This document shows positions 1 to 11,167 of a stretch of DNA of 64,000 nucleotides, piece after piece; positions within the stretch are counted from its first letter, which is position 1; each line of letters begins with the position of its first letter. The position numbers and the translations under genes are program-made. The DNA lies in assembly GCF_024763615.1 (NCBI RefSeq), contig NC_077225.1, positions 310,001-374,000 of the forward strand. Reading direction: 5' to 3'. The DNA is from Phlebotomus papatasi (lineage: Eukaryota; Arthropoda; Insecta; Diptera; Psychodidae). Under the pieces are notes generated by a model. That model ran no database searches. It had not been told where the DNA came from and was given only the letters and a program-made list of their open reading frames with translations.

Positions 1-2990
1 CACAGTCCTTTCAACTCACTAGGCGCTGTGAACTGGTCTTTCACTAACCAGACATGGAGGCCCCGCGAGAAGCTACAACATGGGAACGTGTTATAGCTAC
101 TCGCTTCATTTGTAGGGGTGACACTCCCCGGACTCAATGATTGAGAAAGTGCCCGTGAGAAGCGCGAGCCAACAGGGTAACTGTTTGGGCAAATCACATT
201 CTTTGACGTGGACATCCTAGAGATATGGAGATCGCCTAAAATGCCCGTGAAGAGCCAAAAACCCACAGCATCTGTTGGGGCCAATCACTGTATTGGGAGT
301 GGACACTTCCGCACATCACTGGTCAAAGACCTACATTCCGCGTAGGTTAGGCTAGCCTCTTACACACTGCGCATTTTCTCCTAGGTAATTCCACACACGG
401 ACATCCTGTCTCCACCCAAGACCTGTCCTCTGCATTCTTCTGACGCCTTGCCAGACTGCAGTGACGAATCCCATCGTCTATGACTCTACTCTGTACTTCA
501 AATGGGCCACATTTCCTCTGCAGAAGTTCGTTTGACCGGTACCGGTTTTCCATATATCCATGAGATTTCCTCATCCATATACATCATGCTTTTCTTTCGA
601 CCTTAATCATTCCTCTGATATCAAATTCCTCGTTGCTATACTGACTGGATTTCCCTTGATCCAACCAGAAATATCCATGTAAAAGCCTGCCAATAGTGTG
701 ACCTATTGGGAATAATACGTCTTTGAAGTGAACAACTTCAGTGATTTCTAATCACAAATTCTTTTTCCGCGATTATCTTCAGCCTCCAGAAGGCTAGATC
801 TGCCCCATGCCTTTGTACTCCGTGAAACTCCTGTCGCATGTTAACTTGATATCTTCAGTGTTTAGTGTTGTCGACTCTTTCATTTAATCTCCTCTGTTGT
901 AGTTCATTTCTCTGATAAGGATCCTTTAACGGTCCTACTGGTTATATTTCTGTTGTCTTGCATTCGAATTAGATGTCATCCGTGTAGTAGAAGTTCGCTG
1001 TATTGTAGAATGTGCTCTCTGTCGAATACTGATCCTGTTGGTTTTCTTCTTCTTCAAAAGTCTTCTTTTCCTCCTTCAGGAACTAACTCGGTGCGTTCGG
1101 CGCTTTCGTTCCCTGTTCCCTAACTTTGGGATGTAGTGATTGTATGCATCATACACCTGGCCAGATTCTGTCCGCTTTGTTGTAATTGGATCTTACCTCT
1201 GGACCTAGGAATTTGATCATACCACTATCCCATCATTACCGTTTTCGTCATGCGAATCTTTTACAGACCGTGTGCTTTAGAGTTTATAACGTATCGCTCC
1301 TATTCTTCGAATATACCCCTGAATACCGTTTCCTACTTATAACATTAAATACCCTGTCATTAATAAGTTGAGATTTATAATCCCTTCGCAGTCTTGTGTA
1401 ACAAAATACTATACGTGATGTTATAATTTTAATTTAGTATTAGTAGTCATGTAGTTCCAACAAGAGTCGTCTTGATTCAGAGTCCCGAGCCTCGCGTAAT
1501 TTTGGTATCTATCGTGGTGTGAAATATGTTTCAACTTGAAATTTTCAAATGCTCGAACTCTACGAGAGAGTACTTTCCATCATCTTTAATTTCTGTCTCA
1601 ATACCAAATCTTCTTCCAATCAATTCTACTTGCTTGGATAAAACCCGTTGAGTCCACCCTTTCTCTATTCCTGTCTTCCCGTTTCTTCTTTCTGAGTGTT
1701 TCACGAAATATGTTACATTATATTCGTTTGCTCCTTTCATACATAACAGTCAAATCTTGTAAAAGTCCCATTTACTAATTTTTTTCGTAAATACTGTTGA
1801 AGATTCCATTGTTTTCTTGATGCCGTTCCCTTATGTCCAGAGCACAACAACCCTTGTCCCGCAAACATGCCTTCAAAATCTCCTATGAGAGTGAGAGAGA
1901 TAACCATATCTAGATCTCACTCGTCATTGAAGCATCAAAAGCACGCTTACAAAACAAAAGCTAGTTGGCTTTAGACTTCCGAACTTATACATTGTTGTGT
2001 TTGGTTCATGTCTAACTCGATTATGATCTTGTTTGTGCTATGTTTATATTCACAATACGACGTTGTCTAAAAATTTTCATAATTACGCTCCTGTCCGTAT
2101 AATGTCATCTATCTCTTGTTATAGTAACGACTGTTATCACTTCGTACAACATCTTCCTTAAAACCTCAGCGTATGTGTGAAACCCTTACACACAGCATTC
2201 TGTTTCTTCATACTCCTATTAGATTCCTTAACATTTGTTTATTTCATACACAACGCCATCTATTTGCGAATCCGTGCGATACTACTTTCAACTCAAAGTT
2301 TTGAATATTTCAACCGTCAACCTAAATGAATATGTTGTCCTACTTTCTACCTGTGCACTTTCGACAGCAGAAAAAGGTTTTTCCCTCATTATCCCGTGAT
2401 CCTAAAAATGTGTGTGTACCTTTAATATGATTTGATTTCTGAATACTAAAAATATTGATCCCATAAAGTGTAATACAATATCACTGATTCACAGATTTGA
2501 AATTCTTAACACCGAATCTTGAATTAACGCGTTTATTTTGAACTAGACTTTACTTTCCATTTACTAAATTCTAGTGAATTACAACATGCGATAGACGTCA
2601 GGATTCTCTTCACATTAACTGTTTTACTCGATATCCCCGAGATACTGTAAAAGTCCTTTGACTATTTTACAACCGACCATCAAAAATAACCTTCTTTTCC
2701 TTCAAGATCTGTCTAATTTAATGAATCCTCAGATGCCGTAATAAATGCTTTGATGCTAGATTGCTTACACGTCATATTGAGATATTCTTAGATAACTCCC
2801 AAAATTTTCGGATTTCTTCAACATTTAACCCATCCGCATCTATCACATATTATATCTCTCGAAACCTAGATTATCCTAGATAAACCATTTCTGTACAATT
2901 GACACACGCATCTTTACCGGAAAAGAATTTCTAGTTACTTTATTATCTTGCATAACACGGTAAGGATAACCCGACGGTGGTACAAATAGG
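1..2990. other. No gene recognised; non-coding
   Basis: Both strands are broken by frequent stop codons and the only open frames are short (under 75 codons) with no recognisable motif. The plus strand looks pyrimidine-rich over long stretches. Apart from the imperfect repeats near the left edge I see no promoter, RNA gene or element boundary here. It may be decayed transposon sequence or plain intergenic DNA. Confidence 0.5.
61..312. repeat. Imperfect tandem repeat, about 90 bp period
   Basis: Two clear units start at about 148 and 240. Each runs from a GCCCGTGA-like block through a TGTTtggGC-like block and an AATCAC block to GGACAtcC or GGACActtCC. A third, more degraded unit starts near 61 with CGCGAGAAGC and ends in TGACACtcCC. 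The spacing of the blocks is kept while the sequence between them varies, which suggests an old tandem duplication. Confidence 0.4.
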
Positions 2991-3049
2991 TTTCGCAGTT
3001 TTGCTCCAGCTTCGTGGAAGATCATGTATGTTCTCTACATGATCACCTA

Positions 3050-3453
3050 TTTACTATTTACTATTTATTTATTTACATCAGAACCTATAGGGTCCGCCCC
3101 TCTTACATGGTTTGATTAAGTTTAAACTAAAAAGAAATAGACAGGAAGCATATCAAATTATTCGAAGAAGAATAAAAAAGATTATGGATTTAACCTGACT
3201 CAGTCTGGAAGAATCTAGCGATGCCTATCAGTGATGATCTGGTATGTAAGGGAAGGGAGTTGAACAAGACAACCCCGTCGGCAAAAATGGTTCGCGATAG
3301 CTGGTTAGAGTGTGCCCTCGGCACCAGGAGTCCCCGCACCCTGGCCGAGGCCCCAGCAATCAGAAGTGAGGTCAAGTAACGCGGTCCCCCAGATAAAATT
3401 AGACGAATTTTCCCAATCAACAAACTACTATATTTTCTGCGTGAGTGTTGCAC
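3050..3453 (-). pseudogene. 3' end of a non-LTR retrotransposon (C-terminus plus tail)
   Basis: The minus strand codes an 88-codon open stretch ending at 3190. Its segment RTIFADGVVLFNSLPLHTR resembles the usual C-terminal block of non-LTR reverse transcriptases, where a conserved LWNSLP-like motif precedes a short helix and the stop. Downstream on the same strand, after about 100 bp, comes a tail of short TAAATAAATAG-type repeats near 3050-3075, as expected at the 3' end of a target-primed retrotransposon. The catalytic RT domain is absent, so this is a 5'-truncated copy. The clade cannot be fixed from so little protein, and the call rests on motif resemblance only. Confidence 0.45.
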
Positions 3454-5635
3454 AACTGAAGTAAATTTCTATTCCGCAAATGTTTTCTAAAATAAACGTC
3501 GATATGGTTACGTGTGATTATATTCCCTATCGTACTCAACCTAGATCTATACGCAATTTAGTGTCTTTATGTTACGTAGCCCTGTATTCCCGTATGTATT
3601 AAGAATCCTAAATAGACTATACTAATATTAAGACTTTTTCAAAATACTATCTAATTGTTACTGAATTCGACTTATATAACCGTAAATTACCCGTCTTATT
3701 TATCTATCATATATCTGCCATCTGAAATCCGCTTCCTTAAAGTTTGAGTTACTCCTTTTATTCTAAAATATTCCCTTTTGATTGAGATCAGATCTAAGAG
3801 CATGTAGTTGGGAAAGTTTTCAAGTTTCCCTCGGCATGGCGTCACGACATAATGTTCTTTCGGAGATCCTTCGTTTTGTCCAACATGCGATGCATATTGA
3901 ACAATTTGTGAAGAGTATGGTATGCAGCTGTGTACATTCTAAAAGCATTACGCATATCTATTTATGAGGGTTTTATTGCAAGGGATAAGTTTTCAACCCG
4001 AGTATCTGACCATCTCGGAAATCCCAAGACCCGCCTAATGAGTGGTGCATATTGTAAAATTGAAAAAACCTTTCTGTAATAATTGCAATGCTGCCGACAT
4101 GTCTATTTGAAAAAATCCCAAATTCTCTTGAGAGGTTTTGAACTAATGAGTTCCTGCAATATGTTCGGGTTTCCCTAATTTGCTTATCGATCCTTTTGCA
4201 TTTATTTTATGATCCCTGAATGAGGTGTTGTTTTTCGCCCCTTAACCCAGACGCATTTCTTTTTGGGTCTAAGCAATTGAAAAACTCATTTAGACCATTT
4301 CCTCTAACGCATCCTTTCAATATAACATTGAGTTTTGCCGACGTGTCGGGTCTCTTTGTCTGCAAAAATATTTCAATATTTTATAGCCCCTATCGTATAC
4401 CTAAGTTTGTACCCTTCTCTACCAGCATTTATTTTGGGTTATTTCCATACTTTCGAAAATGGATTACTCATCTTTATCATTTCCTCTCCTTTCTTCTTAT
4501 ATTTCAACATTATCATTATGAATTCCAATTTTTAATATTTTAATATGTCCTTCAATTCCGTGACCGCATTAATGTTCGTTAAGCATATGTTATATTGATC
4601 CTTGATCGCGTGAACTTTCTGAAGATACGTATGTAATATCAAACGTCTTATCACTTATGGATATCAATATAAACCTCTGAAATTTATAATTGCGGTTCAT
4701 CTTCGCTTTCAAATGTGTCCTACTCTTCAACTTATGTTGCTTATACAACTGAAATTATGATTTCTCCTAAGATCAAGTCTATACGAATTCCTCCAGATTC
4801 CAAATTTTGATTCATTTTACAACTGCAATGGAAAACCTCATTCACACACACTTTCGAGGGCCCTCTATCACACATCAATCTCACTGATCATTCATCGACA
4901 CAGCTTCTAAGTTCCATTTGCAATTATTCTATGTCTAATCCGAAATGTTATAATCTTATTGCTAGATGAAATTTTCGCTTTTCGTTGACCTCTTAAATTT
5001 TCCGATATTTATTCGTCATCGACAGGGTGTTAAATACGTGATCGCCTCGAAAAGATTATTTGCTAATGTTCCGAATATTTTAATTTAACCTGCATAATCC
5101 TACGAAATAACTCCCTTGCATGGCCCTACAAACTTTTAAATTATTTTGCTAACATCCTCTGATCTCGATCATAAATTTACTGAGTTGCGCACTAAACGTG
5201 GTTCTTGGTAAATCATGAAAAACTCGCGTTCGATCTATTAAAATAGTTGTCTCAAATGTAGATTAATACCTTTTCTATTAAATTGAATTCACTATGTATT
5301 TCCGTAAAGATGTGGTCATGGGACGTGAAAACAATTATCTATCAAAATGGGACTAATAGTGATTTTGAAGACTATAACACAGATGCAACTAAATAATGAA
5401 GTTATGGAGGACTTGTATCCGAAATTATCACTAACGAACTTTTCATTTGTGGTCATGATTTAAAGTTAGATCCATAGTAAATTTAAAACACATTCAAGAT
5501 GATATTTATAATTTTTAGTTATCGTTTGCACAAATTTCCCAGCAAATCATCCCTCACTTTTCCTTTGATGATAACACGTCAAATATTTGATTGATATTAT
5601 ATATACTTCTATGAAATTGGCACTCATTATATCTG
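3454..5635. other. No gene recognised; AT-rich non-coding
   Basis: Short open frames, the longest about 107 codons at 4220-4543 on plus, are phenylalanine- and tyrosine-rich translations of TTT/TAT-rich DNA and lack any family signature. No repeats of note are visible. The region is the outer flank of the PLE-2 remnant that follows. Confidence 0.45.
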
Positions 5636-5671
5636 TCTTCTCAGGACAAGAAAAACACGTAGATCTTTGCC

Positions 5672-5712
5672 AAAGCTTTCGACGCTAACAACGCGCCTTC
5701 CTCAGTGGCTAA
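5672..5712 (-). ncRNA. Hammerhead ribozyme-like core in PLE-2 terminal repeat
   Basis: On minus the sequence reads CTGAGGA, then a stem of GGCGC with GCGTC around a short loop, then GAAA. This is the CUGANGA...GAAA core of a hammerhead with a plausible stem II (one G-U pair). Self-cleaving hammerheads are known from PLE terminal repeats. Stems I and III are short, as in other retroelement hammerheads. Activity is inferred, not shown. Confidence 0.5.
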
Positions 5713-6109
5713 AAGGAGGGAAATTTTATTCGAGATAATCAAACTACATTTCTTTGTTTTATCAACTCACTGAAAATCGTGAACAATGTCTCTGAAAATT
5801 GTCGTATTTTATCTCCTCCTCTCCTAATGAGGAAACACTAAACATAAAATATAATAAAATAACAATTAACATGCAAGATTTTCTACATTAAACTATAATT
5901 TTTCACTAAAATACCCAGGGAAACACAGGATTTAGCCGGGGTAGCACCTCTCCGGACATTGATCACAAGCCAACTGCTCTCTACTTGAATTGATCTTGTA
6001 ACGTTTTTTCATTTCAATTGATTTAGTTGATGACCTTCTGTCTTGGTCAAAAACCGCCTCCCATGTTTCATGCAACCATCAAAGTGATCTCTCATTCTCA
6101 GGCATATGA

Positions 6110-6314
6110 TCAACGCAGCAATCCTGCATATGCATTATGCACACCGGAAATTTCCGAGCGTTTGTTTACCAAGTGTGACAGATTCTGTTTTATGTGGAGG
6201 GACTCCAACATCATCCTTTTCCCATAGCATCTATGAAAGTCTACTATTTCAGTCTCCTCGAACTTAAAGGAATGCCCTGTCTCTGCCACATGAGCACAAA
6301 GTGATGTTGCATAT
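6110..6314 (-). pseudogene. C-terminal GIY-YIG fragment of PLE-2
   Basis: The minus-strand translation contains a stretch like CAHVAETGHSFKFEETEI, then KRMMLESLHI and NKRSE, ending in AYAGLL before a stop at 6110-6112. The same order of blocks (a histidine/TGH segment, an E(x)LE(x)xHI helix and a VNKR-like end) occurs at the C-terminus of the intact PLE-1 protein of this window, where RRLEYLEMLYIHIHK and INRKADTEGIN take these positions. It is therefore the end of a GIY-YIG domain from a second, clearly different PLE family. The RT domain and the GIY and YIG residues themselves are missing. Confidence 0.65.
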
Positions 6315-6713
6315 TGATGGTTGCATGAAACATGGGAGGCGGTTTTTGACCAAGACAGAAGGTCATCAACTAAATCAATTGAAATGAAAAAACGTTACAA
6401 GATCAATTCAAGTAGAGAGCAGTTGGCTTGTGATCAATGTCCGGAGAGGTGCTACCCCGGCTAAATCCTGTGTTTCCCTGGGTATTTTAGTGAAAAATTA
6501 TAGTTTAATGTAGAAAATCTTGCATGTTAATTGTTATTTTATTATATTTTATGTTTAGTGTTTCCTCATTAGGAGCGGAGGAGATAAAATACGACAATTT
6601 TCAGAGACATTGTTCACGATTTTCAGTGAGTTGATAAAACAAAGAAATGTAGTTTGATTGTCTCGAATAAAATTTCCCTCCTTTTAGCCACTGAGGAAGG
6701 CGCGTTGTTAGCG

Positions 6714-6899
6714 TGAAATATCTGGTGTTGCCAAAATGAAACATCTTGGTTCGGGGTAGAACGTTTAATGAATCTCTTCTTATTAATACACTGGTTTTAT
6801 ACAGAGTCACATTACATCACTAAGTTTACCAATAGATAGATCATTGACTCATGACACCAAAGTGTACCAATAGAACATTGATGACTTGGGTATATTGCA
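6714..6899 (-). repeat. Gypsy 3' LTR (186 bp)
   Basis: On minus it begins TGCAATATACCC and ends CAGATATTTCA, with TG...CA ends. By eye it is identical along its full 186 bp to the LTR at 48069-48254, so insertion was very recent. The unusually short LTR contains a TATAAAA box. The bases that follow on minus, CGCT, form the target-site duplication. Confidence 0.92.
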
Positions 6900-6910
6900 C
6901 CTCCCCCCTT
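6900..6910 (-). promoter_or_regulatory. Polypurine tract of the gypsy element
   Basis: On minus the run AAGGGGGGAGG lies immediately before the 3' LTR. This is the position and composition of the primer for plus-strand DNA synthesis in LTR retrotransposons. Confidence 0.8.
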
Positions 6911-7331
6911 AAAAAAATTTTTTTTTGCTTACAAATTTCATCATAAAATAAAAAAAAAATTAAAAAAATGTGCAATTTGGTGCAGAGTAATACTTAAAAA
7001 TGTTAAATTAACTGTTCTCATGGTCCATTTTCGTATCCAAGTCGTTATAGAATTTCCAATAACCTTTAATATTTACAAAAATATTTTATTTTCTTCTTTT
7101 TTTTATATTCTAATTATTATATTTTAAATTAAAAGGAATAATTAATAAATTTATTAATAATAAATAATAATAAATTATACAATTAAATAAATAAATAAAT
7201 AAGTAAAGTTTTTATTAAAAGTCGTATATATTTATCAAAAAAATAAAAAAAACTAACTTATCTTAACTAATACAATAATTAAGTCGTATGTTTAATTAAA
7301 GGAATATATTAAGATTTATTTTAACTTTACA
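6911..7331 (-). other. AT-rich 3' untranslated region of gypsy element
   Basis: This is very A/T-rich sequence between the pol stop and the polypurine tract, with runs of TAAATAAT and long A or T tracts. No env-like or other third ORF is visible, so the element is an ordinary gag-pol retrotransposon rather than an errantivirus. Confidence 0.7.
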
Positions 7332-10300
7332 TTAAGCTTTCTTAAAAAGTTTTGTTCTATTTTTATGAACAAGATCAGTTTTATTTTGATTTTTTATAAG
7401 AACATTTGGCTCTTTTTCTTCGATTACTTCATATGGTCCTTCATAAATATTAGATAATTTATTTCCTACTGGATTTCTTATCATGATCAAATCTCCAGGG
7501 GAATACTGTAGTTCTCTAGACTTTTTGTCATATACGTGTTTTCTATTTTCTTTACTTTTTATTAACCTTTCACGAGCTTCCTTTGTTGCCCATTGTAGAC
7601 GAAACTTAAGTTCACGTGGATAATCTTCAAAATTATAAAGCGGATCAGTTTTTAGGTTGGTATTCGAAGGTATTTGAAATTTCTTTCCGAATACTAATTC
7701 CACCGGCATATAACCCGTTTCACTATGAACGGTGTTATTATATGCAAAATTCCAAAATGGAATCCATTCACTCCACTCATTAGGATGCTCTTTGGACTGT
7801 ATCCTCAAAAATGATCCTAAAGATTTGTGGGAATTCTCTAGTGAACCGAGGGTTTCGTGATGATAAGCTGTAGATGTAAGTTTTGATATTTTAAGTAAGT
7901 CGCAAACAGCTTTCATCGTCTTCGAAATAAATTCCGTACCTAGATCAGTTACAATTTCTCGAGGAATACCGTATCGAAGTATAAAATTATTAACAAATGA
8001 TTTTGCCACGGTAACTGACTCTTTATCTGATAGTGGGTAAGCTTCTACGTATTTCGAAAGCTCACACTGCAGTGTTAAGATATAAGAGTTTCCGTTAATA
8101 TCTTTCGGAAGAGGACCCACTAAATCTAAATATAATTTATCAAAAGCTGGGGACGAAGTAGTTGTTATGGTCAGGGGTTGTCTTGTATCAATCGAATATT
8201 TGTAGCGTGCGCAATCACTACATTTCGAGATAAATTTTTGGATATCGTCTTTTAATCCGGGCCAATAATAACTCCTTCTAACGTTATTATACATGCGTGT
8301 CATCCCAGCATGTCCTCCAGTTGGCAAAGTATGATAGTCATTCAAAATCAATTTTCTGGTTAAATCATCCTTAATAAATTTCGCACTTGAGACGATGCAA
8401 AATTTCGGACCAGTCCAATTAACTAATTTACGCAATTGCTTTAATAAAAATAGTATTTCGTCATCTTTACTTTGTATAACGAGCTCTTTTATTTTAAATT
8501 GTTTGCAAACATATTGGATTTCCCTCAACAACACTTTTGGAGTAGATGTCGATCGAGAATCCTTTTTCATGTAGATGACATACTTTGAAGGGATATAAGA
8601 AAATGATTTTGAAGGCGTTGTATATACTTCATTCTTCGATAGTTTGGTAATGTTTATTTTATTTGATATTTTTAGTTCAATTGAAGACTTTGGCCGTTTT
8701 ACAATTTGAACAATTCGCAAATCATCAAAATCTTTATTAGAATTTAAATCCGATTCTTTCGATTCAATTGATTTGTCTAATTTATTTTTATCAATAGCCC
8801 TTTGTTGTGCCCTCGTAAGTACCATTAAATCAGCTGACTCTATTTCTATGCGTGACAAAGCATCCGCAGTTGCATTTTCCTTGCCTTTCACATATATAAT
8901 TTTAAAATCATATTCCTCAAGTATCAATCTAAATTTAGTGAGTCGACTGGATGGATTAGTCATATTGAATAGATACACAAGTGGTCTGTGATCTGTTAGA
9001 ATTTTGAAATGTCGCCCAAAAAGATAAGGTCGAAAGTGCTTAACTGCCCAGACAACTGCTAATAATTCTTTTTCAATTACTGGGTAGTTTTTCTCTGCCT
9101 TATTCAACGTACGACTGGCAAAAGCGACCGGTTTATCATCGCCATTTGATAAAACTGCACCTAACGCAATGCCAGACGCATCTGTTCGAAGAATAAATTC
9201 ATTCTCGGGAGAAAAATCTGGGTACTGAAGTATAGGTGGTTGAATTAAGGAATTTTTCAAATGAAGGAAAGAATTTTGACATTCTTCACTCCATATGAAC
9301 TCAGCACCTTTCTTTGTCAGCCGATTGAGAGGAGCTGCTATTTCAGCGAAGTGCGGGACATATTTTCTATAGTAGTTGGCAAAGGCAGTGAATCTTTTAA
9401 CCTCAGTGGCATTACAAGGTACAGGATAATTCTGCATCGTAATAATTTTATCTTTATCGGGTAAAATTCCTTTTTCTGAAATGGAATGTCCTAAATAAAG
9501 TATCTCTTTTTTAAGAAAATCGCACTTAGAAGGATTTAATTTTAAATTCACGTGCCTTAATCTTTCCAGGACTGCAATGAGATTTTTATTATGTTCATTG
9601 AGGTTCTTGCCAAAAACTATAATATCGTCAAGATAGACGAAGCACTTCTCATAAGTCAGTCCAGACATGGCCACCGTCATGAGGCGGGAAAAAGCACTCG
9701 GGCTTATCTTTAACCCCATGGGTAACCTTTTCATCTGAAACTGACCTTGATCAGTGACGAACGCGGTACAAGGTCTACTATCAGGTGTAAGTTCAACCTG
9801 ATAATAACCCTGTGAAAGATCAAGATGCGTAAAATATGTTGCACCAGAAAGAGAATCTAAGATTTCCGAAATACATGGCAGTGGAAATTTATCGTCTTGA
9901 ATTTTCTTGTTTAAAAGACGATAATCAATAACTACGCGCCATTTTTTCTTCCCATCGGCACCCGTCTTTTTTGGAACAACGATTAAAGGAGAAGACCACT
10001 CGCATCTAGTCGGCTCAATTATATCATCTGATAACATCTTTTCAATTTGACTGTTGATCTCACATTTTTGAGAATATGGCAAACGATAGGGCTTTACATA
10101 CACGGGCGTAACATTATTTTGCAATTGAATCGATTGTTTATAAACATTAGTGTACGTCAGCTTATCTTTAGGTAAATGGAACACATCAGAATATTTGCAA
10201 CATATTCTGTGTATTGCATCTTTTTCTTCTGAGTTCAGGTGTTCTAAGCTTAACTCTCTAATTAATTGTGCAACGCGTTTTGGTGAGACCGCATTTTCCT

Positions 10301-10547
10301 CAAACTCTATAATATTGTAATCTTCTAATTTGCTTAATTTTGGAGCAAAGTTCTTTATGCAAACAGATTCATTTCGCAAATTTAGCACTTTCACGGGTAT
10401 TTTCTTCTCGTGCGATCTTACAATTGTACTTGCAATGTATACTCCATCACACAATTCTTCATTAGTTACAACATAATCAGACAGATCATTCACTTTACAG
10501 TATATAATTTTCTCACACCTGGGTGGAATTATATGTCTTTTTGACCC
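7332..10547 (-). CDS. Gypsy Pol: RT, RNase H and integrase (N-terminally truncated)
   Basis: This frame is open for about 1070 codons. Numbered from the methionine codon at 10493, it contains RT motif A (HLDLSQGYYQ, about 222), the YLDD catalytic box (about 285), RNase H with LRTDASG (about 435), an HHCC integrase zinc finger (GHAGMTRMY to CSDCARY, about 730-760) and the integrase core. The core acidic residues lie in DLVGP (about 793), TDLGTEF (about 848) and GSLEN (about 883). A GPYEV segment near the C-terminus is the GPY/F module. The frame continues upstream of 10493 to the BEL junction through a KRHIIPPRCEKI segment, the linker usually found after the retropepsin. The protease itself is on the other half at 53643. 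Every catalytic residue I checked is present, so the loss of the N-terminus through the BEL insertion is the only break. Confidence 0.93.
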   Translation of the reverse strand, partial: GSKRHIIPPRCEKIIYCKVNDLSDYVVTNEELCDGVYIASTIVRSHEKKIPVKVLNLRNESVCIKNFAPKLSKLEDYNIIEFEENAVSPKRVAQLIRELSLEHLNSEEKDAIHRICCKYSDVFHLPKDKLTYTNVYKQSIQLQNNVTPVYVKPYRLPYSQKCEINSQIEKMLSDDIIEPTRCEWSSPLIVVPKKTGADGKKKWRVVIDYRLLNKKIQDDKFPLPCISEILDSLSGATYFTHLDLSQGYYQVELTPDSRPCTAFVTDQGQFQMKRLPMGLKISPSAFSRLMTVAMSGLTYEKCFVYLDDIIVFGKNLNEHNKNLIAVLERLRHVNLKLNPSKCDFLKKEILYLGHSISEKGILPDKDKIITMQNYPVPCNATEVKRFTAFANYYRKYVPHFAEIAAPLNRLTKKGAEFIWSEECQNSFLHLKNSLIQPPILQYPDFSPENEFILRTDASGIALGAVLSNGDDKPVAFASRTLNKAEKNYPVIEKELLAVVWAVKHFRPYLFGRHFKILTDHRPLVYLFNMTNPSSRLTKFRLILEEYDFKIIYVKGKENATADALSRIEIESADLMVLTRAQQRAIDKNKLDKSIESKESDLNSNKDFDDLRIVQIVKRPKSSIELKISNKINITKLSKNEVYTTPSKSFSYIPSKYVIYMKKDSRSTSTPKVLLREIQYVCKQFKIKELVIQSKDDEILFLLKQLRKLVNWTGPKFCIVSSAKFIKDDLTRKLILNDYHTLPTGGHAGMTRMYNNVRRSYYWPGLKDDIQKFISKCSDCARYKYSIDTRQPLTITTTSSPAFDKLYLDLVGPLPKDINGNSYILTLQCELSKYVEAYPLSDKESVTVAKSFVNNFILRYGIPREIVTDLGTEFISKTMKAVCDLLKISKLTSTAYHHETLGSLENSHKSLGSFLRIQSKEHPNEWSEWIPFWNFAYNNTVHSETGYMPVELVFGKKFQIPSNTNLKTDPLYNFEDYPRELKFRLQWATKEARERLIKSKENRKHVYDKKSRELQYSPGDLIMIRNPVGNKLSNIYEGPYEVIEEKEPNVLIKNQNKTDLVHKNRTKLFKKA

Positions 10548-10549
10548 AT

Positions 10550-11167
10550 TGTTTGGTCAAGGAGCCCTTACCTTTGAAATAAAATGAAGTAAAGCAAATT
10601 GATTAGATAAGGGGAGCCTGGGGGAACCTCTACTCCTTTAATTGTGAGCTCCTCACCTTTAAAATAAAATGTGAAAAAAGAAAAGTATATTTGTACTGCA
10701 ATGGTAAGCCCCTTGGAGTTTGTGTCTCACTCCTCACCTTTGAAATAAATAGATAAATGAAGAAATTAGACAAATTAGGAGCCAATCTGGTGAGAAGGTC
10801 AAACGGGCTGAAGGTGATAAAGCCTCCTTGTCTTCTCCTTTGTCCAGCAAGACACCTCCACACTTTTTGGGTTTTCCTCTGGTTAGAAACCACTTTCACT
10901 GTCTGGATCTAATCCACTCACGTCTCAACTCTTCACTAAACACTCTTTATTTCTTTGGACGAATTTATTCAAAGTAATTAAAGAAATTTGGGCTGAATAC
11001 AATTTCGCGTGTATTTGCATAGAGCTTTTTTTTCACAAAGTGACAATTAACGGTCCATGATCAATGATGACTCATTGATGAGTCATTCGGATGAGTTTGG
11101 AGAACCCGCCACTGGCGACTTGGGGCGCTGACCTAAATTGGCGCCTTTTCCTGTGTTGGCGCCAACA
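10550..11167 (-). repeat. BEL (family 1) 3' LTR, copy A
   Basis: On minus it starts TGTTGGCGCCAACACAGG and ends CTTGACCAAACA. It carries three copies of an AAAGGTRAGG motif in its second half, like the LTRs at 35631 and 53877, but differs from them at roughly one base in ten by eye. The pol stop codon lies inside it (11083). The flanking bases (ATGGG on minus) do not match the 5 bp before the presumed 5' LTR at 53877. Confidence 0.85.

Larger units (their letters stand above)
5636..6713 (-). mobile_element. Penelope-like element remnant (PLE-2) arranged as a large inverted repeat
   Basis: About 400 bp at 5636-6081 reappears in inverted form at 6315-6713 with very few differences, around a 233 bp spacer. 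The spacer encodes, on minus, the end of a GIY-YIG endonuclease domain, so the left arm is the 3' untranslated region and terminal repeat of that copy. The right arm is an inverted second copy of the same terminal region. Truncated PLE copies with inverted terminal repeats are typical of this group. The right arm is cut at 6713 by the gypsy element, and its outer end is found at 48018-48068. Confidence 0.7.
6714..10549 (-). mobile_element. Ty3/gypsy (mdg1/412-like) element, 3' part
   Basis: In element orientation this part holds the linker after protease, RT, RNase H, integrase, an AT-rich 3' untranslated region, a polypurine tract and the 3' LTR. It is cut at 10549 by a BEL LTR. The downstream flank is CGCT, matching the four bases before the 5' LTR at 48069. 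The sequence either side continues the PLE-2 arm, so this is one half of the element whose 5' part lies at 48069-53876. Confidence 0.9.
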
